Source: Berkiella sp963803015
GTDB lineage: Bacteria > Pseudomonadota > Gammaproteobacteria > Berkiellales > Berkiellaceae
Assembly: GCA_963803015.1 (NCBI GenBank)
Contig: CAWDKV010000011.1
Coordinates: 434,001-498,000, forward strand
Length of the DNA stretch: 64,000 bases
Direction of reading: 5' to 3'
Under the pieces are notes generated by a model, which did not search any database, was not told the origin of the DNA, and saw only the letters and a program-made list of their open reading frames with translations. Of this stretch, positions 33,858 through 42,706 are shown piece after piece; position 1 is the first letter of the stretch, and every line of letters begins with the position of its first letter. The position numbers and the translations under genes are program-made.

Positions 33858-34229
33858 TTAACCTATGTCATTTTTATCATAATTAGCAAAAACTTGTATA
33901 GCTTTCATTTGTGAATTTAAAATCATACATTCAGCGGCCATTAACCCACGATTGATTTTATAATAAAGCACGACACTTTTGGGTGAAGCGAAAACATCAA
34001 GTAATTGAAAATGCAAAGTGGGAAAAGTTTTAAGTTGGCGTGAAAAATACTCTCGCAAATTATCTATGCCATAAACAATACCATCAGCCTTGCCTAGCAC
34101 TTTTTGAACAATTGGAGAACAAAACTCAATAGAATTATCATAATGCTTCATAATAAGATCCACATCATGTTTATTCCAAGCATCTAACCATTCATTCGCA
34201 AAATCCCACACGACCTTTCGATCAAACAT
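33858..34229 (-). CDS. SnoaL/NTF2-like protein
   Basis: This protein has 123 residues. The start (WDFANEWLDAWNKHDVDLIMKHYDNSIEF) is the cone-forming helix pair of NTF2-like folds (W-x-x-AWN-x-HD-x-[DE]). It is followed by strand-turn repeats DGIVYGIDNLREYFSRQL and LHFQLLDVFA. Members are small isomerases/hydrolases or binding proteins. ATG 34229 has AGGAG. It lies 44 bases upstream of the frameshifted oxidoreductase in the same direction, probably in the same transcript. Confidence 0.8.
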   Translation of the reverse strand: MFDRKVVWDFANEWLDAWNKHDVDLIMKHYDNSIEFCSPIVQKVLGKADGIVYGIDNLREYFSRQLKTFPTLHFQLLDVFASPKSVVLYYKINRGLMAAECMILNSQMKAIQVFANYDKNDIG

Positions 34230-34356
34230 ACGAAGCTCCTAAGATGAATCAAAGGAAAAATCGTACGCGTTTTTTTGTGAAAGATCCATGCAATATAAAT
34301 ATGATCTTGTGGTTTACCGCGCCAACTTGTCTCGTTGACCAACTCAAAGAGCGGAT

Positions 34357-34950
34357 TTATATGTTATCCTTTTTTAACAAGTCAAAAAAACTATTTAGCC
34401 GTGTCTCTAACCACGAATTAAGAGAACCATTTCCTATCAAGGCCCATTGTAAAATACCACCTTGCCATAAAGCTTCAAGGTTTTCCGCAAGATGAATAAT
34501 TGAAATGCTATCTGAAATCTCACCTTGATCAATAGCTTGTGATAATAGCGACAGAATTTTTTTTCTGCGAATATCGAAATAGCTTCTTGTGATAGTGTTT
34601 AATTTTTTTTCAGTAATATCTAACTTAAGAATATCTAGTCCTTTGGCAACATCTTTGGGAGAACGAAAAGCACTGCACAATTCGATATACATATCACTAA
34701 TTTTATGCAGAGCAGACTTAGCTGTTGAGACATGATTAGTGAATGTCTTATCTAAATTTTGATTTGCGAGCTCCAACGCTTTGTGCAAAATAGCCTTCTT
34801 CGAACCAAATCTTTGTAACATAGTCGCCGGCGAAAGACCTGTTTTCTTACTTAAGTCTTCCAAACTAAACTCTGTTGCACCAACTTCGACAATTGTTTCA
34901 AGAATGATGTGCAATATGGCATCATCCGTTACTTTTTTGGTTCTGGCCAT
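34357..34950 (-). CDS. TetR/AcrR-family transcriptional regulator
   Basis: This protein has 197 residues. The N-terminal HTH (about 10-55: HIILETIVEVGATEFSLEDLSKKTGLSPATMLQRFGSK spread over helices 1-3) is followed by a helical ligand-binding domain. Its ATG overlaps the TAA of the hemerythrin-like gene (TAATG), so the two are translated together. A 12-bp inverted repeat just upstream of the operon (35658-35689) is a good candidate operator. The likely targets are its own operon and the divergent MFS/ion-transporter pair. Confidence 0.9.
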   Translation of the reverse strand: MARTKKVTDDAILHIILETIVEVGATEFSLEDLSKKTGLSPATMLQRFGSKKAILHKALELANQNLDKTFTNHVSTAKSALHKISDMYIELCSAFRSPKDVAKGLDILKLDITEKKLNTITRSYFDIRRKKILSLLSQAIDQGEISDSISIIHLAENLEALWQGGILQWALIGNGSLNSWLETRLNSFFDLLKKDNI

Positions 34951-35645
34951 TAGCGCATTCCTAACTTACCAATAATTGATTCCCTTTCGTTTTTTCCTAG
35001 TTTAGGTGCTATGCCCCTCCAGGCAAAATGAAATTTCTCTGGTTCAAACTCTTTTATATCATTTAAAAAGACAAATTTATCATCAAGATTCATATGAGGA
35101 AATAGCACCGCAATCATATCAATTATTTGATCTGGAAGCATCTGTTGATAGCTTATTGCATCAATACCTCTTATTTCCTCATCCGTTAATAATTTTTGAA
35201 GTTCTGGCATCAATACCCTCTCTTCATAGTCAAAATGTTCTAAATTAGCAACAAAAAATCTTCTTACATCTAAATAAATTTCATGGCCACAGAAGTTCAC
35301 TTCATCTAAACTCATATCACCTTGAGCAAGAGCATTTATTTTCCCATTAATGAGATCGAAGAATTGATTTTGTTCATCATGATCTTGAGATGCCTTCAAA
35401 TACAATTCTGAGCCTTTCTCTTGCAACAACTTATGAATCCTGCTTTCTTCGTGGGCAGCATGCGCGTTTAAAAGTAAATGCAAGTTATAGATTTCTGTTT
35501 GAATCATTTTTCTGTCTTCATCAAAGCAAAAATTCGCTTTAGCTATTTTTTGCAGCAATTCACAAAAGAGATGAAAAATATATTTATGTTCTCGATACAA
35601 CCTATATCGAAATTTACCTAATTTTAAATCCTCATTAGATGGCAT
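34950..35645 (-). CDS. Hemerythrin HHE-domain protein
   Basis: This protein has 231 residues. It carries the HHE metal-binding helices: YREHKYIFHLF (His near residue 20), LLNAHAAHEESRIH, ASQDHDEQNQFF and LEHFDYEERVLMP, enough His/Glu for a di-iron centre. Such proteins sense or store O2/NO or guard against oxidative damage. The C-terminal 70 residues (QQMLPDQIIDMIAVLFPHMN and after) form an extra helical segment. First gene of a two-gene operon with TetR. ATG 35645 follows GGGG. Confidence 0.85.
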   Translation of the reverse strand: MPSNEDLKLGKFRYRLYREHKYIFHLFCELLQKIAKANFCFDEDRKMIQTEIYNLHLLLNAHAAHEESRIHKLLQEKGSELYLKASQDHDEQNQFFDLINGKINALAQGDMSLDEVNFCGHEIYLDVRRFFVANLEHFDYEERVLMPELQKLLTDEEIRGIDAISYQQMLPDQIIDMIAVLFPHMNLDDKFVFLNDIKEFEPEKFHFAWRGIAPKLGKNERESIIGKLGMR

Positions 35646-35657
35646 TCTCTACCCCAC

Positions 35658-35689
35658 AAATATATAAATAAATATTCATTTATATATTT
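35658..35689. promoter_or_regulatory. AT-rich inverted repeat, candidate TetR operator
   Basis: AAATATATAAAT (35658-35669) and ATTTATATATTT (35678-35689) are perfect complements with an eight-base centre, beginning 13 bases upstream of the hemerythrin-TetR operon. TetR-family dimers bind such dyads at their own promoters. The site also lies in the shared region with the divergent transporter genes. Confidence 0.6.
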
Positions 35690-35918
35690 TCATATAATAG
35701 AAACACTGTCAAGACCCCACAAATAGTTAGATCAGCATGATTGCCGTAATCGATTCCAAACTTGAAGTTTAGTTTCCTAGCTATTTTAGCTATCGATTGG
35801 ATTGCAGGCAGTAGACAGTGGTAGTTGGTGACTTTAAAAATGAGCATAGCTAACCCAAATAGATATGGTTTTTATATGTTCTATACTCAGTACTACGAAA
35901 ACAATTTAGGTAACTTGG

Positions 35919-37169
35919 ATGTCATCAATAAAGCTAGCATCAGAGGTAAATGCTGCTCCAGATCTAACACCTTCTTTTAAAAGCCTCTTAGGACTAAGCG
36001 CGTTAATTTTCTTTATTGCAGATGTCCAAGGCGGGGTTGGACCATTTTTAGCTATTTACTTCCAATCTGAGCTGCAATGGGATGCCGGAAAAATTGGTAT
36101 TGCACTGGCAGCAATGAATGTGGCTGTACTAATTAGTCAAGTGCCAAGCGGTTACCTGGTCGACATGCTAAAAATTAAGCGGCTACTTATTGTTGTCTCG
36201 TGCTTATCAATCATCATAGGTTGTTTTTTCATCCTAAGTTTTCAATCTCTCATTCCAATTATACTAGCGCAATCATTAATTGGAGCAGCCTCTGCTCTTG
36301 TCCCTTGTTGCATTACTGCCATTACAATTGGTATGGTAAAAAGATCTCGTTTCCCAAAACGTACCAGTATTAATGAATTCTATAATCATATTGGTAACTT
36401 GGCCACGGCATTAATAACAGGCATAACTGCTCAATGGTTAGGACATGCATGGATCTTATATGTTGTAATGATTTTCTCGATTGCCAGCATCATTTCGCTG
36501 TTACTCATTAATCCCAAAGAAATTGATCAAAGTGCAGCACGAGAGTTACCTGAGGTTACTGGATCAACAAAAACCGACGCTCCCATCTCACTTAAAATAT
36601 GGCTAACAAATAAAACACTCATAATATTTAGTATATCAGTGATTTTATTTCACTTTTCTAATGCAGCTCAGCTTCCATTGGTCGGGGAGGTTTTAGCAAA
36701 AAAGAATCCACAAAGCGATTCAATGTTTATGGCTGGTAGTATTATTCTTGCCCAAATGGTTATGGCAGTTGTAGCTTTTTCTTTAGGATTTATAATGAAC
36801 CATTGTGGGCGCAAGCCCATTTTTATGTTTGCATTTATTGTGTTAGCTATAAGAGCTTTACTATATATCTCAACTAACAATCCTTATTTGTTTTTAGCAA
36901 TACAATTACTAGATGGGCTCGGAGCAGGCATTTTTGGTGTAATTTCAGTCGTTACTATTTCCGATATAGCTAAAAGCACAGGACGATTTAATTTCACTGT
37001 CGGATTAATAGCTGCATGTACTTCTATTGGTGCAGCAATAAGCAATCTAGGTGCTGGATTTATAGCTAAAATATTTGGATTCAATGGTGGATTAATGAGC
37101 CTTGCATGCATTGCTATAATAGGACTTATATTCTATGGCTTGTTTATGCCAGAAACAAAGAATCATTAA
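35919..37169 (+). CDS. MFS transporter
   Basis: This protein has 416 residues with about 12 hydrophobic segments. MFS marks include the loop-2/3 region QVPSGYLVDMLKIKRLLIV (a D-x-x-x-[RK] type signature), a central charged loop (about 205-225) and NHCGRKPIFMFAF after segment 8. ISDIAKSTGRFNFTVGL near segment 10-11 is typical of small-molecule efflux MFS proteins. Inner membrane. Divergent from the TetR-hemerythrin operon and followed 50 bases later by an ion-transporter gene, probably in one transcript. Confidence 0.85.
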   Translation: MSSIKLASEVNAAPDLTPSFKSLLGLSALIFFIADVQGGVGPFLAIYFQSELQWDAGKIGIALAAMNVAVLISQVPSGYLVDMLKIKRLLIVVSCLSIIIGCFFILSFQSLIPIILAQSLIGAASALVPCCITAITIGMVKRSRFPKRTSINEFYNHIGNLATALITGITAQWLGHAWILYVVMIFSIASIISLLLINPKEIDQSAARELPEVTGSTKTDAPISLKIWLTNKTLIIFSISVILFHFSNAAQLPLVGEVLAKKNPQSDSMFMAGSIILAQMVMAVVAFSLGFIMNHCGRKPIFMFAFIVLAIRALLYISTNNPYLFLAIQLLDGLGAGIFGVISVVTISDIAKSTGRFNFTVGLIAACTSIGAAISNLGAGFIAKIFGFNGGLMSLACIAIIGLIFYGLFMPETKNH

Positions 37170-37219
37170 AATCTTAAAAAGCTGTTCTAAATCGTTATAA
37201 GAAGTAAGAGTTAATACAG

Positions 37220-38446
37220 ATGCCAATAAGTATAATAATTCTACTCGGTGTATTAATTATGATTGCTTTTCGTAAAGTAATTAATATAGCTATTCCCATT
37301 TGGACTATCATGACGCTCGGTGCTGTATTAACTTTGATATTCCAACAAATTACACCAATAAAAGCTGTCCTTGCTATTGATATTGATATCATGCTCTATT
37401 TATTTGGTGTCTTTACTATTTGCCAGGCAGCTGAATCCAGCGGATACTTAACAGAACTAACTGATCGTCTGTTTAGTTTTTCAAAGACTGGAAGACATGC
37501 TTTGATAATGATCATTTTTGTTCTTGGGTTAGGCTCGTCTCTTCTAATGAATGACACGATTGCGATAATTGGCACACCTATCATTTTACAACTGTGTAAA
37601 ATACACAGAAAGCTCGCGAAACCTCTTTTATTAGCTTTAGCATATGCAATAACCATAGGCAGTGTCATTTCACCCATTGGGAATCCACAAAATCTTTTGA
37701 TAGCAATTAAAGGAAATATGACTGATCCCTTTATAAACTTTATAAAAGTATTAGCCATTCCAACAGTTATTAATCTCATCATTGCTTATTTTTTTATTTA
37801 CTTCATTTTTAGAAAAGAATTGGATGAAACAATTGAAAAGCCAACACCGGTAGCTATTAACGATCATCACACAGTAATTCTTGTAAAAATGAGTTTAATA
37901 GTAATGCTTTTGCTCGTAATAATAAAAGTAATTGGAGACTATTTTCAAATTCATATAAATTTCTTTTATATAGCATTGTTGCCAGCTTTACTCCTTCTGT
38001 TCTTTTCTAAAAAGAAAGGAGAACTTATCAAAGGAATTGACTGGGGAACGTTAATTTTCTTTGCCAGCATGTTCATTTTAATGCAAAGCGTCTGGGATAG
38101 TGATTTTTTTCAAGCCATTGTCAAGCACTGGAAAACATTGATGACTCAAACGCATATCATCTTATTGTTAAGTACTACACTTAGCCAATTTATTTCAAAC
38201 GTTCCTTTGGTCGCTTTATATTTACCATTGTTAATGAACCCTGATTTTCAGGTAACACATTTATTAGCTTTGGCTGCTGGTAGTACAATTGCTGGCAATA
38301 TATCTCTTTTAGGCGCGGCAAGTAATATCATTATTCTTCAGAATGCAGAAAGACGAGGCAATAAAGGATTTAGCTTTTTAGAGTTTTCTAAAATTGGGAT
38401 CCCACTAACAATGATCAATATGTTTATATATTTGTTTTTTCTCTAA
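37220..38446 (+). CDS. ArsB/NhaD (SLC13-like) ion transporter
   Basis: This protein has 408 residues with 10-12 membrane segments. Family marks of the ion-transporter superfamily are visible: LGSSLLMNDTIAIIGTPIIL and the hairpin motif ITIGSVISPIGNPQNLLIA in the first half, and SQFISNVPLVALYLPLL with GNISLLGAASNIIILQNA in the second, an inverted repeat as expected. The substrate could be an organic acid, arsenite or Na+/H+. It lies close behind the MFS gene. Confidence 0.85.
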   Translation: MPISIIILLGVLIMIAFRKVINIAIPIWTIMTLGAVLTLIFQQITPIKAVLAIDIDIMLYLFGVFTICQAAESSGYLTELTDRLFSFSKTGRHALIMIIFVLGLGSSLLMNDTIAIIGTPIILQLCKIHRKLAKPLLLALAYAITIGSVISPIGNPQNLLIAIKGNMTDPFINFIKVLAIPTVINLIIAYFFIYFIFRKELDETIEKPTPVAINDHHTVILVKMSLIVMLLLVIIKVIGDYFQIHINFFYIALLPALLLLFFSKKKGELIKGIDWGTLIFFASMFILMQSVWDSDFFQAIVKHWKTLMTQTHIILLLSTTLSQFISNVPLVALYLPLLMNPDFQVTHLLALAAGSTIAGNISLLGAASNIIILQNAERRGNKGFSFLEFSKIGIPLTMINMFIYLFFL

Positions 38447-38501
38447 GTGATTGAATCTTGAACGGCTTAACGTACTAAATGCATCTGAAGTGTCGTTTAG
38501 T

Positions 38502-39395
38502 TTATTTTAAACCTGCTTGATGCCGTGTAATTTCGGTAATAGCACTCCAATCTTTTTCGGCCAAACCCTGCACTGTGGCGATTATAAATTTATTGGTGAT
38601 GATATTGATAATATCTGGCACAACACCTGCCTCAGTAAAAGCTTGTTGAAATAGACGCAAATCTTTAAACGCAACATTCAAGGCAAAGTTTGCCTCATCA
38701 AAATTGCGATTTTTAATTTTGTCTACATATAATATATAACCTGGGTGACCATATACGGAATGTAATAAATCATGAATTATACTAACATCTACTTGGCTTT
38801 TCTCAGCGAATGTATAAAGTTGTCCGGTTATTTCAATTGTAGTGGCAAGTAAGTAATTGTTGCAGATTTTGATGACATTCGCTTGATGTGCCTTCGTACC
38901 AGCATGGATTATTTTTGATGAATAGCATTTAAAAATAGGAGTGCATTTCTCAATTGCATCTAAAGGACCTGCTACAATACTTGTGAGCTCCCCTTTTTCA
39001 GCAACTTTAGGAATACCAATCACGTTGCCTGCAATATAGATACTACCATTTTCTTGATGTAGTCCCTCTAACGTTTTAGAAGTATCAGGTAAAATTGTCG
39101 ATGTCCCTATATGAATTGCGCCTTTGGGCATAGATTGTAAAAAACCACCTTCACCCTGAACGGTTTGAAGAACTGCATTATCGTCATAAAGACATGTGAT
39201 AACAACGTCAGCATGTGCAACGGCCTCTTTTGGACTACTACTGCTTTTGGCTCCTAATGAGGTTAAAGGTTCCATTTTAGAAGCAGTCCGATTGTAAACA
39301 GTTAAATCGAAGTTAGCTTCTAGTAATCTTTTACCTAGAGAGCTGCCCATTTTCCCAATCCCAATTAAAGCAATTTTCATGTTATTTGAATTCAT
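38502..39395 (-). CDS. NAD(P)-dependent beta-hydroxyacid dehydrogenase-like oxidoreductase
   Basis: Start chosen at ATG 39395 with GGAGAG five bases upstream (a TTG start ten codons earlier overlaps the preceding gene). 297 residues. N-terminal Rossmann motif MKIALIGIGKMGSSLGKRLL, then ADVVITCLYDDNAV, and the catalytic region KICNNYLLATTIEITGQ with Lys/Asn in the place used by 3-hydroxyisobutyrate/6-phosphogluconate dehydrogenases. The normal GPVSGG-type substrate loop reads AGNVIGIPKVAEKGELTSI, suggesting a different substrate. Second gene behind the aldo/keto reductase. Confidence 0.88.
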   Translation of the reverse strand: MNSNNMKIALIGIGKMGSSLGKRLLEANFDLTVYNRTASKMEPLTSLGAKSSSSPKEAVAHADVVITCLYDDNAVLQTVQGEGGFLQSMPKGAIHIGTSTILPDTSKTLEGLHQENGSIYIAGNVIGIPKVAEKGELTSIVAGPLDAIEKCTPIFKCYSSKIIHAGTKAHQANVIKICNNYLLATTIEITGQLYTFAEKSQVDVSIIHDLLHSVYGHPGYILYVDKIKNRNFDEANFALNVAFKDLRLFQQAFTEAGVVPDIINIITNKFIIATVQGLAEKDWSAITEITRHQAGLK

Positions 39396-39421
39396 ATTTC
39401 TCTCCAAACCATCTAAATCAC

Positions 39422-40417
39422 TCAAGACTCGTCTTTCCTAGCAGGAGGCGCCATAAACTCTGGGCCCACTGGATGTTTAATATGTTTTTTGAGAATGCTA
39501 TCAATTTCTTTTAACGCATTTTCATCAAGTTTCCAACCCATAACTTCGTCTATATCATCAAGCTGATTTGGATGGCGTGCCCCCCAAAGCGCAATGGTAT
39601 GGCCTTTATCTAGAACCCAACGCACAGCCAATGTTAAAACATTTTTTTGATAATTTTCGCTGGCAAATGCATTTAAGGCTTGAATTGCCTTAATGTATTC
39701 CAGTAATAACGGCTTTTTAAATTTGGGATCTTGATTTCTCAAGTCATCGCCCTTAAATGTAGTATTTTCATTTATTTTTCCGCTTAATAACCCTCGACAC
39801 AGGGAACCATAAGCTAAAGTGACAATGCCATTTTTTTCACTATGAGAGAAAATTTCTTTTTCTATGCCACGTTCAAATAGATTAAAAGGGTCTTGTGAAG
39901 TATGAATAGGCACAATTTTTCTAAAAGCATCCATTTGACTGGGTGAAAAATTACTGACACCAATGGCTTTTATCTTTCCTTCCTTTTGGAAACCAAGCAA
40001 AGTTTCTGCTGTTTCTTCAAATGGGACGATAGGATCTGGCCAGTGAACTTGATAGAGATCGATATAATTGGTTTGCAGGCGTTTTAGAGAATCTTCAAGT
40101 TCTTTTTTTAATCTCTGCGGAGAAGAATTCCGAAAAACTTTGCCATTTTTCCATTCCAAACCAACTTTAGTTGCAAGAATGATGTCTTCTCGTGCGCCAA
40201 ATGCTTGTAAGGCTTTACCTACAATTTCTTCTGAGACCCCAAACCCATAAACAGGCGCGGTATCAATTATGTTAATTCCTTTATCAAAGGCTTTAAGAAT
40301 AGTATCAATGGACTCTTTTTCATCTGTTCCCCCCCACGCCCAACCACCAATGGCCCAAGTGCCAAGACAGACTCGCGAGGGATTAATTTTTAATGGAGAT
40401 AATTGAAGCGTTTCCAT
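39422..40417 (-). CDS. Aldo/keto reductase
   Basis: This protein has 331 residues, a TIM barrel. The catalytic tetrad is visible: Asp and Tyr in IIDTAPVYGFG, Lys in ILATKVGLEW and His in YQVHWPDPIVP. The NADPH-binding end (IALWGARHPNQLDDI) is in place. It reduces aldehydes or ketones in the cytosol, nearest to the IolS/YajO type. ATG 40417 has AAGGGG at nine bases. It is followed 26 bases later by the dehydrogenase-like gene, so the two may act on related compounds. Confidence 0.92.
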   Translation of the reverse strand: METLQLSPLKINPSRVCLGTWAIGGWAWGGTDEKESIDTILKAFDKGINIIDTAPVYGFGVSEEIVGKALQAFGAREDIILATKVGLEWKNGKVFRNSSPQRLKKELEDSLKRLQTNYIDLYQVHWPDPIVPFEETAETLLGFQKEGKIKAIGVSNFSPSQMDAFRKIVPIHTSQDPFNLFERGIEKEIFSHSEKNGIVTLAYGSLCRGLLSGKINENTTFKGDDLRNQDPKFKKPLLLEYIKAIQALNAFASENYQKNVLTLAVRWVLDKGHTIALWGARHPNQLDDIDEVMGWKLDENALKEIDSILKKHIKHPVGPEFMAPPARKDES

Positions 40418-40433
40418 AGTACAAACCCCTTAG

Positions 40434-41105
40434 TTAAGAGTCAGGAGAGATTAATTTAAGTCCAATATCAGAATCAAATTTTCTAAAAATGGGCGCTTTA
40501 AATGGAACAAACATCACTTCTGCTGTTACGCCCACTAACGCATCCACTAAATGACCGCCATAAACATGATACTTATCGTCACCTATTGCAACATGAATAT
40601 GAAAAACGCGTTTATCATCCGCAAAAGCAATATTGCCATTGAGCGAGATTAATTCATAAATGCCAGAAAAAGTTTTGTTTTGATATTGCTTAGTTTCCAA
40701 ATTGTAATAAGCAAGTGTTGGATTTTCCAATGCCCCAAGGCCTGTGAGCATCGCGCTTTTAATGTTAATGGCGTCAGCACATTTGATAATCGTGTCGGTT
40801 AGGTTCTCTCCTTTGTGAATTATTAACATAAAGGGTGAGTCTGTACCAACCAATTTTTTGCAGGTATGGGAGTCAACAACTGATATCGCGGTTCTTTTCA
40901 TAAAGAGGTTCCTTTCGCCCTGGCAAGAATTTTTTATTTCATTGCTAACAAAGATAGATGTTGATATATCCACTGGATTTATTGGGGACGCCTTATTTTC
41001 TGCGATACAAACCTGAGAAAATATGGCTGCCGTGAATAAAATAACAACTGCATGTATGATAAATCTCTTATAATTAATTAATATCGCTATATATTTATTC
41101 AACAA
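40434..41105 (-). CDS. PPC (DUF296) domain protein with N-terminal signal/anchor
   Basis: This protein has 223 residues from TTG 41105 (GGAG upstream). Residues about 80-215 are a PPC/DUF296 domain with its metal-binding motif: VFHIHVAIGDDKYHVYGGHL, then VGVTAEVMF. In plants this domain follows AT-hooks; in bacteria it usually stands alone in the cytosol. Here it has a hydrophobic front (RFIIHAVVILFTAAIFSQVC) that looks like a signal peptide or anchor. An internal ATG 40901 with AAAGGAAC would give the bare domain. The function of bacterial PPC proteins is unknown. Confidence 0.8.
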   Translation of the reverse strand: MLNKYIAILINYKRFIIHAVVILFTAAIFSQVCIAENKASPINPVDISTSIFVSNEIKNSCQGERNLFMKRTAISVVDSHTCKKLVGTDSPFMLIIHKGENLTDTIIKCADAINIKSAMLTGLGALENPTLAYYNLETKQYQNKTFSGIYELISLNGNIAFADDKRVFHIHVAIGDDKYHVYGGHLVDALVGVTAEVMFVPFKAPIFRKFDSDIGLKLISPDS

Positions 41106-41350
41106 AACAGTCTCCGCAGCTTACTTTGTATTTTTATGTTTGGTTTAATTTTTTGCATGGATCTGTGACAGTGAGTGTCAAAAGGGAGTTCCCATTTATT
41201 TGAGTATATCTACACCTGGTGCGATGAAAGCCTAGACACATCAGGCTTAGCCAATGCATAGCTTTAGCACTTGAACTGCCGTCACATATATCATAACCTG
41301 CACTTTCACAGTTGTGAGAAGCAATATAAGTAAGATAAGGAAATAAAAAA

Positions 41351-42703
41351 ATGGAATATGATAAGGAAAAATATAATGGCGTCTTTTACTGTGATAAGTC
41401 ATATTATCCTGAAACCACTCTCCAACCAGCAATGGCAGCCTTTTTGAATGGTGATATTGCACCAATGGTTTCAGAAATAAACCAAGAACAATATAACCAT
41501 TTATCGTTTAGCCTATCTCCACCAACTAGCATAACTAATAAGCATGTTAGTTCTTTGGTTGGGGTCATTGCAAAAACCCCTTCTGTCACTCATTTTTCTT
41601 TAAGAGCAGATATAAACTCAACCCAGGCCACAAAAATAACGCAACAAATTGCCGGTAGAAATATTTACGATTTTGCTCTTGCCTCTAATAAGCTCACAAG
41701 TAATGGAATGAGTGAATTTTTCGATACTCTTTCTGATTCTAATGTGCGAAATTTGAGCATCAGAGGATATCTAGATGATCGCACTATTGCTTCTATGCCC
41801 ATCAGTGAAACCCACTTGGAAGTGTTAACCTTTTCGAATCTATATGCATCAGAGCGTGGTTTTCTGAAAATATTCGAGAATTTATATGGCTCGTCAGTTA
41901 AAGATCTTGCTATTTTTGATCAAGAACTCGTTTCTGCAGAAATCGCAGAAAAAATTAATTTATCTAGAACCAACATCACAGAGTTAGAGTTTGATAACGT
42001 TAATTTTAGTGGAGATGCGCTCTCTCACTTGCAATTTAAAGGATCCAAAGTCACCTATCTTATGCTAGATGCTTGGAGTTTACACGGTAATTTAGCAGGA
42101 CTTTCAAAAAGTCTTCAAGGTTCTGATGTAAAAACGCTCATCATTGATGCTGAATATGGAGAACTTTCTCAACTACAATTATCCGGCACAAATGTAGAAA
42201 ATCTGCAATTGCATGACTTTGACGGATTTGAAAGTGAATTAGCCGATTTGCATCTGCAAGGCACTCATGTAAAAACCTTGGATCTATCCGCAAATAGAAT
42301 TACAGATCAAGATCTTATGTCACTAGACTTAAAGAATACCTCGATTGAGCATTTGATCCTGGATTACAATCAAATTACAGATGCAGGTAGAGCGCTCATA
42401 CCAGATTTAATTAAAGACACACATATTAAAGATGTCTCATTAGCAAGATTTGATTTTAGTAAAGACAATCTGGTGTTTGAGGAATATATGCTTATTAATC
42501 AACATATTCTCCCAGATGGAAGTGCGCCGCTTTTGCCTGAAAAGCAAGCGCAAGTTTTACAGCTTTCGGATGTAATGAATGACAGCGCAGACTTATTTGA
42601 GAGTGAAACTGTCATACCGCTAGTAAATACCGAACCTCAGTTACAAGCCATTCATCATATTAGTCATCCTCTCTTGGTAGAAGCTAACTTTGATTTGATG
42701 TAA
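41351..42703 (+). CDS. Irregular LRR-like protein
   Basis: This protein has 450 residues. ATG 41351 has AAGGAA upstream. Residues about 85-380 hold ribonuclease-inhibitor-like LRRs of variable length: SNVRNLSIRGYLDDRTI, SSVKDLAIFDQELVSAE, THVKTLDLSANRITDQDL and TSIEHLILDYNQITDAG, each strand preceded by a short [ST]-x-V/I-x-x-L. It differs from the 23-residue LRRs of the two F-box-like proteins, so it is a separate lineage. No signal peptide. Probably a protein-binding effector (inference). Confidence 0.7.
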   Translation: MEYDKEKYNGVFYCDKSYYPETTLQPAMAAFLNGDIAPMVSEINQEQYNHLSFSLSPPTSITNKHVSSLVGVIAKTPSVTHFSLRADINSTQATKITQQIAGRNIYDFALASNKLTSNGMSEFFDTLSDSNVRNLSIRGYLDDRTIASMPISETHLEVLTFSNLYASERGFLKIFENLYGSSVKDLAIFDQELVSAEIAEKINLSRTNITELEFDNVNFSGDALSHLQFKGSKVTYLMLDAWSLHGNLAGLSKSLQGSDVKTLIIDAEYGELSQLQLSGTNVENLQLHDFDGFESELADLHLQGTHVKTLDLSANRITDQDLMSLDLKNTSIEHLILDYNQITDAGRALIPDLIKDTHIKDVSLARFDFSKDNLVFEEYMLINQHILPDGSAPLLPEKQAQVLQLSDVMNDSADLFESETVIPLVNTEPQLQAIHHISHPLLVEANFDLM

Positions 42704-42706
42704 TCC

